The notes below the pieces were generated by a model. The model was not told where the DNA came from. It was given only the letters and a program-made list of their open reading frames with translations, and did no database searches. DNA of 64,000 nt from Phenylobacterium sp. J367 (GTDB lineage Bacteria; Pseudomonadota; Alphaproteobacteria; Caulobacterales; Caulobacteraceae): contig NZ_JAJONA010000001.1 in NCBI RefSeq assembly GCF_024699985.1, positions 4,408,501-4,472,500 on the forward strand. Direction: 5' to 3'. This document shows positions 41,021-50,675 of the stretch, in pieces. Numbering within the stretch: the first letter of the stretch is position 1; each line of letters starts with the position of its first letter. Position numbers and translations under genes: made by a program.

Positions 41021-41211
41021 CTAGGCGGCGGCGCGGCCGCCCTCATCCAGGACAGGCTGCCGGCGCAGGTTGAGCTCCACGGCCGCCTGGGCGGCGTCCC
41101 GGCTGGGGCCGCGCCGCGGGCGACCGTCACCCCGTCCTCGTCGTAGATGCTCCAGCTCCAGCCTTCCATACCCTGGCTGAGCGAATAGGCGAACGACCGC
41201 TCTTCCTGCAT
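41021..41211 (-). CDS. Small conserved-looking protein (one frameshift)
   Basis: 63 residues, MQEERSFAYSLSQGMEGWSW at the start, then SIYDEDGVTVARG, then a helix SRDAAQAAVELNL. The alternation of a beta-hairpin with an alpha helix looks like a real small domain. The halves are in different frames; one added C in the run at 41105-41108 joins ARGAAPSRDAAQ. No motif gives a function. It is divergent from the GH16 gene and lies 105 bases from the sugar transferase upstream end. Moderately sure that it is a gene. Confidence 0.5.
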
Positions 41212-41388
41212 CCCTCGAACCCTCAAGCACTCCACTGGCACGCTCAACACCAAGCGCCGCCCGACGGTTGCGTCGCACAGCGTCACATTTTCGCGCTTGC
41301 GAAATGATGGGCTCGGACGACGTCGCCGGAGAACCAATCCACCGCTGCCGTGTTCTGCACGCCGCTAGCTCGTGGAGAGTTCTTCAAA

Positions 41389-44111
41389 GTGACCTATTTC
41401 AACGCCCGGGGCATGGCGATGCCCGAGAGCGCGCCCGAGCAGGCGCGCGTAGCCGGCACGGCCGCCGGCAACGAGACCATCACCGCGGCGCCCGGCGCCT
41501 CCTCACTTTCCGGTGAGGGCGGCGGCGACGTCCTGATCGGCAACAGCTCCGACAACCGTCACTGGATCACGCACCCGAAGGACCGGGTCGTCGAGCAGGC
41601 GGGCGGCGGCGTCGACACCATGATCGCCTGGACCGACATGCGGCTGGCCGACAACGTCGAGAACCTCATCGTCAACGGCAACTACAACTACGCCGTCGGC
41701 AACGGCCTCGGGAACCTGATCGTCGTCGACGACAACACCCACTGGATCTACGGGCGCCGGCGGCGACGACGTGATGGTGGGCGCGCTGACGCAGAAGACC
41801 ACCTTCGTGGTTCGGGCCGGCGAAGGTTCCGACGTGATCTACAACTGGAACGGCAACAGCCAGCTCCAGCTTCACGACTACGGCATCAGCACCGCCGCCC
41901 AGCTCCGATCGATCATGAGCCAGCAGGGCAATGATGTGGTCTTCAGCTTCGCCAACGGCGAGAAGCTGATCCTGCGCGACGAGCAGCTCTCTACGATCGA
42001 GGATCGCCAGTTCCTGTTGCCGCTCGACACCTCCAAGCTGGGGGCCATCACCTTCCAGGACGAGTTCAATTCGCTGCAGATCCGGGACTTCTCCCTGGAC
42101 ACCGGCATCTGGCGCACCGACTTCGGCGGCAACCTGAAGGACCAGTGGGCCTACACCCTGGTCTCGAACGGCGAGGTGCAGGCCTACGTTCAGCCCGGGT
42201 TCCAGGGCCGCGGCGAAGCCGATCTCGACATCAATCCGTTCTCGATCTCGGACGGCGTGCTGACCATCACCGCCAGGCCGATCCCGGACGAGCAGTCCTA
42301 CGCCGCCTACGGGCGGGAGTACTCCTCCGGCATGCTGAACACCTTCGGCATCTTCGAGCAGAAGCACGGCTACTTCGAGATCCGCGCCGAGATGCCGACG
42401 GCGGCCGGCGCCCTGGCCGGCCTTCTGGATGATGACCAATCCGTTCGTGCCGAACATCGAGGCGGACATCTTCGAGGGCCTGGCGATCACGCCGGACATC
42501 GACTACCGCCGCGCGCTCGGCGGGGACGACACCCAGTACGACGACGCGCTGAAGCTCGAAGTCGCCGGCATGCACACCTACGGCATGCTGTGGACCCCGG
42601 AGACGGTGACCTTCTACTATGACGGCATCGCCGTGCTGCATGGCCCGACGCCGGACAACTGGGACTATCCCATGGCGCTGATCGTCAACCTGGCGGTCGG
42701 CGGCTGGGGCGGCGAACCCGTCGAGGGCCAGTTTCCCACCCACATGAAGGTCGACTACGTCCGGGCCTACGCCCTGGCGGACGGCTCGACCCAGGTGGTG
42801 CACGAGACGCCTGAGATCCCGGTGGGCACACTGCGCAGCCAGGGCGGGCCGACCAGCGGCCAGGTCAACGTCACCGAAACCTTCGCCGACAGCGGACAGC
42901 CGGTCAGCACCGCGTCGATCAGCATCCACGGCTCCAAGCCGGCGTCCGGCCCGCCCGGCCGGAGCTTCGTGATCTGGGAGGACGCTGGCGCGGTGTTCGG
43001 CGCCGTGTCCACGAACGGCGTGCTGGGCCAGGCCACGACCCTGATGGCGGGCTCCGTCGGCCAGTTCACCGGCACGGGCACCTGGCTCACCACCGGCAAG
43101 CTGGTGTTCGGTTACTACATGCCCGACGGCGCCGGCCGCTCGGCCTGGGCCATGGTGTTCGATCCCGTCAAACTGACCTTCACCCGCCAGGAGCTGGGGC
43201 CCGCCAGCGGCGACGTGCGGTTCATCGCCACCGACTTCGGCGGCTTCGCGGCGAGCTGGGACACCGCCGACGGCAAGACCATGGCCCGCGGCTATGACGA
43301 ATGGGCCTATGGCGGCGACGTCCGCGGCTGGTACGGGCCGGTGCGCGAGATCGCCGGCGACCTGACCGGCGTCACCGCCTCGGGCGACCTGATCGTCACC
43401 AACGCCTCGGGCGTGCAGCACCTCTACCGGATCTACGGCGCCTCGTCCGAGGGCGGCGGCGGGGCCGGCGGCGGCAGCGCCGCCACCAACGGCGACGACA
43501 CCCTGCAGGCGAACCCCGGCCGGCAGGCGGTGAACGGCCTGATGGGCAACGACACCATCACCGGCACCTCGGGCCAGGACTATCTGCGCGGCGACGAAGG
43601 CAACGACCGCATCCTCGGCGGCGACGACTTCGACGACGTCCACGGCAACATGGGCGACGACACCGTCATGGGCGGCGCCGGCGATGACTGGACCGTGGGC
43701 GGCAAGGACAACGACCGCCTGTTCGGCGATGACGGCGACGACATCGTCTACGGCAACATGGGCAACGACTGGTGCGACGGCGGCGCGGGCGCCGACCTGA
43801 TCCGCGGCGGCCAGGGTTCCGACCAGCTCTGGGGCCAGGCGGGCAACGACTGGCTGTCCGGGGACCGCGGCGACGACACGCTCTCCGGCGGGGCCGGCGC
43901 GGACATCTTCCACACCTTCGCCGAGGCGGGGATCGACCGGGTGACCGACTTCAGCGCCGCCGAGGGCGACCGCGTCCAACTTCTGCCCGGCGCGACCTAC
44001 AGCGCCGCCCAGGTGGGGGCCGACACGGTCATCCAGGTGGGCAGCGCCCAGATGATCCTCGTCAACGTCCAACTCTCCAGCCTGCCCTCGGGCTGGATCT
44101 TCGGCGCCTGA
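41389..44111 (+). CDS. RTX-secreted GH16 endoglycanase, ExsH-like (two frameshifts)
   Basis: About 907 residues. Residues 1-220 look like a non-catalytic beta domain (GNLIVVDDNTHWIYG, FANGEKLILRDEQ). Then comes a GH16 jelly roll (EQKHGYFEIRAEMP, AWPAFWMM, catalytic IEADIFEG as ExDxxE, HTYGMLWTPETVTFYYDG), a spacer with VTETFADSG, and at least six RTX nonapeptides (GGAGDDWTVGG, GDDGDDIVYGN). No signal peptide; type I secretion is expected. GTG 41389 has GGAGAG at 41374-41379. Extra bases at 41752-41754 and 42411-42413 displace the central part. Probably cuts the locus's own polysaccharide. Confidence 0.86.
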
Positions 44112-44119
44112 GGCCGGCC

Positions 44120-45010
44120 ATGATCGTCGACGTGGGGATCTGCACCTTCCGGCGCGCGGCCGTCGCCGACACCCTGGCTTCGCTTGGCCGGCAGGTCCTG
44201 CCGCCCGGCGTCCGCCTGCGGGTGATCGTCGCCGACAACGACGAGACGAACGAGGCGGAGGCCCGGATCCGCGCGGCCGCGGCGGACGCCGGCGTTGACC
44301 TGGTCTACGTCCACGCCCCGTCGCGCAACATCTCGCTGGCCCGCAACGCCTGCCTCGACGCCGCCCGGGCCGAGTTCCTGGCCTTCCTGGACGACGACGA
44401 GACGGCGACGCCGGGCTGGCTCGCCGCCCTGCTGGCCGAGCAGGCGCAGGGCGGCTGGGACGCGGTGCTCGGGCCAGTGAAGGCCGTCTACGGACCGGAC
44501 GCCCCCGCTTGGCTCGCGGCGGGGGACTTCCACTCCACCGCCCCGGTCAGGGTCGAGGGCCGCATCCTCAAGGGCTATGCCGGCAATGTGATGGTCCGCA
44601 TGGAGACGGTCCGCCGGCTGGACCTGCGCTTCGACCTCGCACGAGGCCGCCAGGGCGGCGAGGACGACGACTTCTTCTACCGCCTCACCGACGCCGGCGG
44701 GACGATCGGCTATGCGGAAGGCGCGCTGGCCTTCGAGCCCGTGCCGGACGGACGCGCCTCGCTCCGCTGGCTGCTCAAGCGGAGCTTCCGCACCGGCCAG
44801 ACCCACGGCGCGCGCCTGGAAAGCCGCGCCCGCGGGCCCGCGCGCCTCGCGCAGATCGGCGTCGCCGGCGCCAAGGGCGGCGTCTGCCTGGCGGGCGCGG
44901 CGGTGTCGGCGCTGTCCCCTGCCCGCCGCAGCCGCTGGCTGGTCCGGGGCTCGCTGCACGCCGGCGTCGTCGCCCGGCTCGCCGGCCTGAAGGAATTGCA
45001 GCTCTACTGA
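44120..45010 (+). CDS. Glycosyltransferase family 2
   Basis: 296 residues. The nucleotide-sugar fold starts IVDVGICTFRRAAVADTLAS, with VIVADNDETNEAE, and the metal motif is AFLDDDETATPGW (DxD). The acceptor side has GYAGNVMVRMETVRR and GGEDDDFFYRL with the ED motif. It should be a cytoplasmic inverting enzyme that adds one sugar to the lipid-linked repeat unit. The gene begins 8 bases after the GH16-RTX stop and so is probably cotranscribed with it. Confidence 0.88.
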   Translation: MIVDVGICTFRRAAVADTLASLGRQVLPPGVRLRVIVADNDETNEAEARIRAAAADAGVDLVYVHAPSRNISLARNACLDAARAEFLAFLDDDETATPGWLAALLAEQAQGGWDAVLGPVKAVYGPDAPAWLAAGDFHSTAPVRVEGRILKGYAGNVMVRMETVRRLDLRFDLARGRQGGEDDDFFYRLTDAGGTIGYAEGALAFEPVPDGRASLRWLLKRSFRTGQTHGARLESRARGPARLAQIGVAGAKGGVCLAGAAVSALSPARRSRWLVRGSLHAGVVARLAGLKELQLY

Positions 45011-45125
45011 AAACAAAGTTCCGCCGTCGGGAACAGGCTGGGCGCAAGCGGGTTTGAGACGCGCGGCAATGCACTCATTGCGACGCCGCAAATCGTTTGG
45101 TCGCGATTTCTGGAGCTCAACAGTC

Positions 45126-45808
45126 ATGCGTAGGCGTCTGCCCTCGCTCGCCGCCGCGGCGTTCCTCACGCTCGCCGGCGCGTCCGCCCCCGCGCTTGCC
45201 GCGAACGCCCTGCCGCCCCGGATTCCGCGGCGCTGCTGCGGCCGGACGCCGCCGACTACCGGATCGGCGCCCAGGACAAGGTGGAGATCAACGTCTTCGG
45301 CATCGACGAGCTGAAGCGCGAGGTCCAGGTCGATTCCGGCGGCAAGGTGATCCTGCCGCTGATCGGCCAGGTCCAGGCCGGCGGCCGCACGCCCGCCGAG
45401 CTGTCCAACGACATCGCCGGCATGCTGAAGAAGACCTACATGAAGGACCCGCAGGTCATCGTGACGGTCAAGGAAGCCCAGAGCCAGAAGGTGACCGTCG
45501 ACGGGGCGGTCATGCAGCCGGGCCTCTACCCGCTCGCCGGGCCGACGACCCTGATGCAGGCGGTCTCGCTGGCCCGTGGACCCGACCCGAAACTCGCCAA
45601 CGTCAAGCGCGTGGCGATCTTCCGCACGGTCGGCGGCCAACGGCATTCGGCCTTCTACAACCTGGCCGCCATCCGCGCCGGCAAGGCGGACGATCCGCTC
45701 GTCTACGGCAACGACATCGTCGTCGTCGACACCTCCGGCGGCAAGAGCTTCATGCAGAACTTCCAGGGGAGCTTCGGCCTCCTGGGCATGCTGATCGCCC
45801 CCTGGTGA
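45126..45808 (+). CDS. Polysaccharide export protein, OPX/Wza family (one frameshift)
   Basis: About 227 residues. A signal peptide (LPSLAAAAFLTLAGASAPALA) is followed by the export domain DYRIGAQDKVEINVFGIDEL and a SLBB domain (VTVDGAVMQPGLYPLAGPTTLMQAV). This is the periplasmic/outer-membrane partner that builds the export pore with the BY-kinase-type copolymerase; its size and lack of lipobox resemble rhizobial ExoF. One C is missing from the run at 45216-45219; adding it gives LPPPDSAALLRPDAADY. ATG 45126 follows TGGAG. A 220-base leader separates it from the kinase gene. Confidence 0.86.
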
Positions 45809-45940
45809 GGTGATTTCAGGCGCCCTCCGGCTCGCCAGGCCGGAAGGCGTCTTCGTGCGGAACCCGACGCAGGGGGTCGGGGTTATTGGCAACGCTAGTT
45901 TTTCCGAAGTCTGGGCGGGGCTTACGAGCCCGAGTTCACA

Positions 45941-45971
45941 GGAAGCGCGCGGTGGAGATCGGCGCGCTTCC
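45941..45971. promoter_or_regulatory. Strong hairpin in the leader of the BY-kinase gene
   Basis: GGAAGCGCGC (45941-45950) pairs perfectly with GCGCGCTTCC (45962-45971) across an 11-base loop that contains GGTGGAG. It lies in the 220-base non-coding gap between the export gene and the copolymerase/kinase gene, about 58 bases before the kinase start. It could be an attenuator, an operator or an mRNA-stability element. The rest of the gap (45809-45940 and 45972-46028) shows only an ACCCGGGT palindrome. Confidence 0.45.
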
Positions 45972-46028
45972 GCTAAAGAACCCGGGTCCCGCGGCCCGCC
46001 CCATGGTCAGTGCCAACGCAGGTCGCCG

Positions 46029-48238
46029 ATGAATCATCTGATCCCGATCACGCACGAGTTGCCGGCCCATCCGGCCGCGCCCTTCCGTCCGATGGAGCCG
46101 AGCGCATGCACCTGCGCCAGCTCTTCGGCATCCTCATGCAGCGCGCCAAGCTGGGCCTCGGCGTCGCCGCCCTGGTCTTCCTCCTTGTGCTGGCGGCCTT
46201 CGCCCTGCAGCCCAAGAGCTACACCGCAGTGGGCTCGGTGGTGATCGACCCGTCGGGCCGCAACCTCGCCCGCGCCGAACAGCAGGTCTCGGGCCTGCCC
46301 GCCGACACCAGCGCGGTCGACACCCAGGTCGAGGTGCTCCGCTCGCGGGCCGTGGCCGAGCGCGTGGTGCGCAAGCTGCAGCTCTACAACGACCCCGAAT
46401 TCAACGGCCAGATGGCGCCCGGCTTCTTCGGCCTGAAGAAGCCGGCCGAGCCGATCGCCAACCCGAGCCAGCGGCTCGTGGAGCGCACGGCCAATGTGCT
46501 GATGAACAAGACCTGGGTCCGCCGCGCCGGCCTGACCTATGTCGTGATGGTCGGAGTCAGCTCGACCTCGCCCGAGAAGGCCGCCCGGCTCTCCAACACC
46601 TACATGGACGAGTACCAGCGCCTGCAGCTCGACGAGAAGCTGGCCCGCGTCACCCGCGCCAACAGCGAACTCGGCCTCAGCCTCGAGAAGATGCGCCGGG
46701 ACGCCGAGATCGCCGAGGCCAACGTCCAGCGGTACAAGAACGAGCACGGCCTGATGTCGGCGCAGGGCTCGACCATGGCCGAGCAGGAAGTCTCGACCCT
46801 CAACCAGCAGCTGGCCATCGCTCGCGCCGAGACGGCCGAGAAGTACGCCCGCCTGGCGGCGGCCCAGACCCAGCTGCGCAACGGTAACGGCGGCGCCGAC
46901 GTCGGCGCGGCGCTCGGCTCCGAGACGGTGCGCGAGATGCGCAAGCGCGAGGCCGAGCTCTCCGTGAAGCTCGCCCAGCTGAAGACCGACTTCACCGACG
47001 AGTACCCGGAAGTGAAGCGGACCCAGGCCCAGCTCAACGACATCCGCGGCCAGATCCAGATCGAGATCAACCGCATCCTGTCGAGCCTGCGCGCCGAAGC
47101 CCAGGCGGCGTCCGGCCGGCAGGCCTCGCTGATGGGCAGCCGCGGCGCGGCCCAGGGCGGCATCGCCCAGAACAACCAGGCCATGGTCGGCCTCGTGGGC
47201 CTGCAGCAGAAGGCCGACGCGGCCAAGGCGATCTACGAGGCCTACCTTGGCCGCGCCAAGGAAGTGGCCGCCGAGGGCAGCCTGCAGCAGGCCGACGCGA
47301 CGGTGAACGCCCGCGCCGCGGTGCCGATCGCCCCCTCGTCGCCGAACATGAAGCTCGGCGCGGCCCTGGCGGTGCTGGCCGGACTGATCGCGGCCGGCGC
47401 GGCGGTGCTGATCGCGGAGTTCTGGGACAAGCACCTGCGCTCGCGGCTCGACGTGGAACGCGAGCTGGGCGTGCCGTTCGCCGGCGTCCTGCCCGACTTC
47501 CGCTCGGTGAAGCCGAAGGGCCTGCGCGGCCCGGACGCGGCGCCCCAGGAGTACCTGGTCAGCCATCCCTTCTCGGGCTTCGCGGAAGCCTTCCGCAACC
47601 TGCGCGCCTTCCTGATGATCAGCGCGCCGCACGAGGACAACAAGCTGATCGCCGTGACCTCGGCCGTGCCGCGCGAAGGCAAGAGCCTGACCTCCTTCTG
47701 CCTGGCGCGCACCCTCGCGCTCTCCGGCAGCCGGGTGGTGATCGTCGACTGCGACCTGCGCCAGCGCGGCGTGACCAAGCTGATCGGCGCCCGTGACGTG
47801 GGCCTGGTCGAGGTCGTGCAGGACAAGGTACCGCTGGCCGAGGCCCTGGTCCACGACGCGAAGACCAACCTCTTCATCCTGCCGGCGGCCGGCAAGAGCG
47901 TGCCCTACGACCTGTTCTCGAACCCCGAGACCGACGACGTGCTGCGCGAACTCGCCAACCAGTTCGACTATGTGATCCTGGACGCCCCGCCGATCCTCGG
48001 CGTCGCCGACGCCCGCATCCTGGCGGCGAAGGCGGACCGGGTGCTCTACCTCGTGCAGTGGAACAAGACCCCGCTGCGCGCCGCCCAGTCGGCGGTCGAC
48101 ATCCTCCAGGAATGCGGGGCGAACGTGGCCGGCGCGCTGCTCACCAAGGTCAATGTGAAGGGCCAGGCCCGCTACGGCTACGGCGACAGCAGCGACTACT
48201 ACGGCTACTTCAAGAACTACTACATCGCCGCGGCCTGA
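46029..48238 (+). CDS. Polysaccharide copolymerase/BY-kinase, Wzc/ExoP-like (one frameshift)
   Basis: About 736 residues. The Wzz domain has a first membrane helix (LGLGVAALVFLLVLAAFALQP), a long coiled-coil periplasmic section (residues 220-400), and a second helix (LGAALAVLAGLIAAGAAVLIA). The cytoplasmic kinase has Walker A AVPREGKS, Walker A' VVIVDCDLRQRG and Walker B YVILDAPP, and ends with a Tyr cluster (RYGYGDSSDYYGYFKNYY). It controls chain length and export. A missing base near 46096-46107 separates ATG 46029 (MNHLIPITHELPAHP) from the rest; otherwise translation could begin at ATG 46106. Confidence 0.9.
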
Positions 48239-48258
48239 GCCCGGCCGCGGTGGCGATC

Positions 48259-49167
48259 ATGTTCGACGGAGTGAAAGCTTCGCGGCGCGCGGCCCTGGCC
48301 GCGGCCGCCCTCGCGGCGGCGCTCGCGGCCTGCCTTCCCGGCGGTTCCGACGCCGTTGCGGCGACCGGCCCGCTGGAGCGGTCGCCGGACGGCAAGAGGC
48401 TGACCCTGACCTTCGCCGACGAGTTCGACGAGTTCCGGCCCTATCGCCTGGGCCAGGGCGTCTGGCGGACCACGCTGCGCGAAGGCCCGGTGGACCCGCA
48501 GGACTTCAACGTCCGCACGCTGAAGAGCAACAAGGAGCTGCAGCTCTACGTCGACCCGGACATGCACGGCCGCCGCCGCGGGCGTGAGGACGACGACCGG
48601 CCGCTGGGCCTGAACCCGTTCACGGCGCGCAACGGGACGCTGGAGATCGCCGCCCGGCCCGTGCCGCGGGAGCTGGCCGAGCGCCTCGACGGCTACCGCT
48701 ACGTGTCGGGGATGATCACCAGCCAGCCGAGCTTCCGGCAGACCTACGGCTACTTCGAGATGCGGGCCAAGCTGCCGCGCGGCAAGGGCGTGTGGCCGGC
48801 CTTCTGGCTGCTGCCGGCCGATCTGAGCTGGCCGCCCGAGATCGACGTCATGGAGAGCGTCGGCGATCCGTCGAAGGTCTATGTCACCCTGCACTCGAAC
48901 CATGTGAAGGCCGAGGGGACCGAGGTCCGTGTCAGTCCCGACGACTTCCACACCTTTTCCGTGAGCTGGACCCACGACGAGGTCATCTGGTTCGTGGACG
49001 GCCGCGAGGTGAAGCGGATGGCCACGCCGGCCGACATGCACAAGCCCATGTACATGCTGGCCAACATCGCGCTCGGCGGCGACTGGGCCGGCCAGCCCGA
49101 CGCCACCACGCCTTTCCCCGCCCGGATGCAGATCGACTACATCCGCGCCTACAGGTTCGCGCCATGA
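48259..49167 (+). CDS. GH16 family lipoprotein glycanase, ExoK-like
   Basis: 302 residues, intact. LAAALAAALAACLPGGSDA contains a lipobox (LAAC), so it should be anchored in the periplasm or outer membrane. The GH16 fold is shown by LTFADEFDEF, YGYFEMRAKLPRGKGVWPAF, the active-site PEIDVMES (ExDxxE nucleophile and acid/base) and FHTFSVSWTHDEVIWFVDG. It is expected to cleave a beta-1,3 or beta-1,4 glucan-type polymer, most likely that made by the surrounding genes. It starts 20 bases after the kinase stop and its stop overlaps the polymerase start (ATGA). Confidence 0.9.
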   Translation: MFDGVKASRRAALAAAALAAALAACLPGGSDAVAATGPLERSPDGKRLTLTFADEFDEFRPYRLGQGVWRTTLREGPVDPQDFNVRTLKSNKELQLYVDPDMHGRRRGREDDDRPLGLNPFTARNGTLEIAARPVPRELAERLDGYRYVSGMITSQPSFRQTYGYFEMRAKLPRGKGVWPAFWLLPADLSWPPEIDVMESVGDPSKVYVTLHSNHVKAEGTEVRVSPDDFHTFSVSWTHDEVIWFVDGREVKRMATPADMHKPMYMLANIALGGDWAGQPDATTPFPARMQIDYIRAYRFAP

Positions 49168-50675
49168 CCACCTGGGACACCTTCGCTCCGGACAACCGGC
49201 CGCGCCGCATCCGCGGCGGCGACATCCCCGCCCCCCATCCCGTCCGCTGGCGCGAACAGCGCCGGGCCCAGGCCGCGCAGGCGACGCCGCCCGCGGCAGG
49301 CGACGCGCGCCATGGGCCCTCGGTCACGGTGCTCGGCCTGCGGATCGATCTGGACGCCCTCTTCACCTTCGGCCTGTTCGTCGCCCTGCTGTTCATCGCC
49401 AACTGGGGCACGCTGGGCGCAGTCGCCGTGGCCGCCGCGGTCCCGGCCTACCTGTTCGTCCGCCGCCGGGGCCTGGAGCGCGTGCTCCTCTCCCGCGCGG
49501 CGCTCTTCGCGATCCCCGCCCTCGCCGTCTTCTCCACCGTCTGGTCCGAAGCGCCCAAGGAGACGCTGAAGTTCGCGATCGAGCTCGGCATCACGGCGGT
49601 GGCCGGCGTGCTGATCTCGTCGGCGCGCAGCCAGCAGGCGGTGATGCGCGCCATGGCGTGCGCCTTCCTGACCTACATTGCCTTCGCGCTCGTCACCGGC
49701 GGCACCGTGGCGATCGGCGTCGGCGCCGGCGGCAGCGCCTTCTCCGGCCTGACGGAGAGCAAGAACCTGACCGCCGACATCGCCTCGACGGGCGTGCTGG
49801 TGTTCCTCGGCATGACCTTCATGGCGCTCCGCGACCGCGCCTGGGCCTGGGTGGGCCTCGGCGTCGTCGGCCTGGCGCTCGGCCTCTACTCGGTGACGGC
49901 GGCGCGTTCGGCGGGCGCGCTGATCGGGCTCGCCATGGGTGTGGGCGGGATGCTGGCGCTGCTGCCGCTGCTCAAGGCCGGCAAGGCGGTCCGGGCCTGG
50001 CTCACGGTGATGACCGGGACGGTGCTGGTGGCCATCGGCCTGTCCTACACCTGGCTCTCCCAGGCGCTCATCGAATGGGGCGCCCGGACGTTCGACAAGG
50101 ATCCGACGCTCACCGGACGGACCTACCTGTGGTACCGCGCCGCCGACCTGATGCACGAGAAGCCCCTGCTCGGCCGCGGCTACTACGCCTTCTGGCTGCA
50201 GGGGAATCCCGACGCCGAGGGCCTCTGGAAGTATTTTGGCATCGACAGCCGCGGCGGCTTCACCTTCCACAACACCTTCGTGGAGATCCTGGTGACCCTC
50301 GGCCTCGTGGGCCTGGTGGTGATCGCGGTCACCGTGGCCGTCGGCGTCTTCGCCCTGGTCCGCCGCTTCGTGCTCAGGCCCAACCTGGCGCTGGTCTTCT
50401 GGGTGGGCGTGCTGCTCTACCAGCTCTCGCGGACCGGCATCGAGACCATCGGCATCGCGCCGTTCTACTTCTCGACCGTGCTGGCGTTCGGCGCGCTTGG
50501 CGCCGCCTTCGGAAGACTGGGCGCGCCGAAGCCTGTGGCCGCGCCACGGCTGACGCGGCGGGACCGCATCGTGCAGGTCTGGCCCGTCGAGCAGGTCCCC
50601 GCCGGCTGGGGCACGCCCCGCCTGCGGCCGCAGTCCGACCACCTGCGCCTGATCCGCTCCGACACCCGCGGATGA
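49164..50675 (+). CDS. O-antigen ligase/polymerase family membrane protein (Wzy/ExoQ role)
   Basis: 503 residues with about ten to twelve membrane helices. An N-terminal cytoplasmic arm of about 60 residues is followed by helices such as IDLDALFTFGLFVALLFIA. A large loop holds LTGRTYLWYRAADLMHEK and PLLGRGYYAFWLQG, the WzyC-type signature (LTGRTxLW, GxGY), with HNTFVEILVTLGLVG beyond. In a Wzx/Wzy locus this is the polymerase that joins repeat units in the periplasm. It is translationally coupled to both neighbours by ATGA overlaps. Confidence 0.88.
   Translation: MTTWDTFAPDNRPRRIRGGDIPAPHPVRWREQRRAQAAQATPPAAGDARHGPSVTVLGLRIDLDALFTFGLFVALLFIANWGTLGAVAVAAAVPAYLFVRRRGLERVLLSRAALFAIPALAVFSTVWSEAPKETLKFAIELGITAVAGVLISSARSQQAVMRAMACAFLTYIAFALVTGGTVAIGVGAGGSAFSGLTESKNLTADIASTGVLVFLGMTFMALRDRAWAWVGLGVVGLALGLYSVTAARSAGALIGLAMGVGGMLALLPLLKAGKAVRAWLTVMTGTVLVAIGLSYTWLSQALIEWGARTFDKDPTLTGRTYLWYRAADLMHEKPLLGRGYYAFWLQGNPDAEGLWKYFGIDSRGGFTFHNTFVEILVTLGLVGLVVIAVTVAVGVFALVRRFVLRPNLALVFWVGVLLYQLSRTGIETIGIAPFYFSTVLAFGALGAAFGRLGAPKPVAAPRLTRRDRIVQVWPVEQVPAGWGTPRLRPQSDHLRLIRSDTRG

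Noticed and set aside
43500..43900. Tandem DNA repeat or CRISPR-like array
   Set aside because: The periodicity is that of RTX nonapeptides at protein level. Units are not identical in DNA and there are no spacers.
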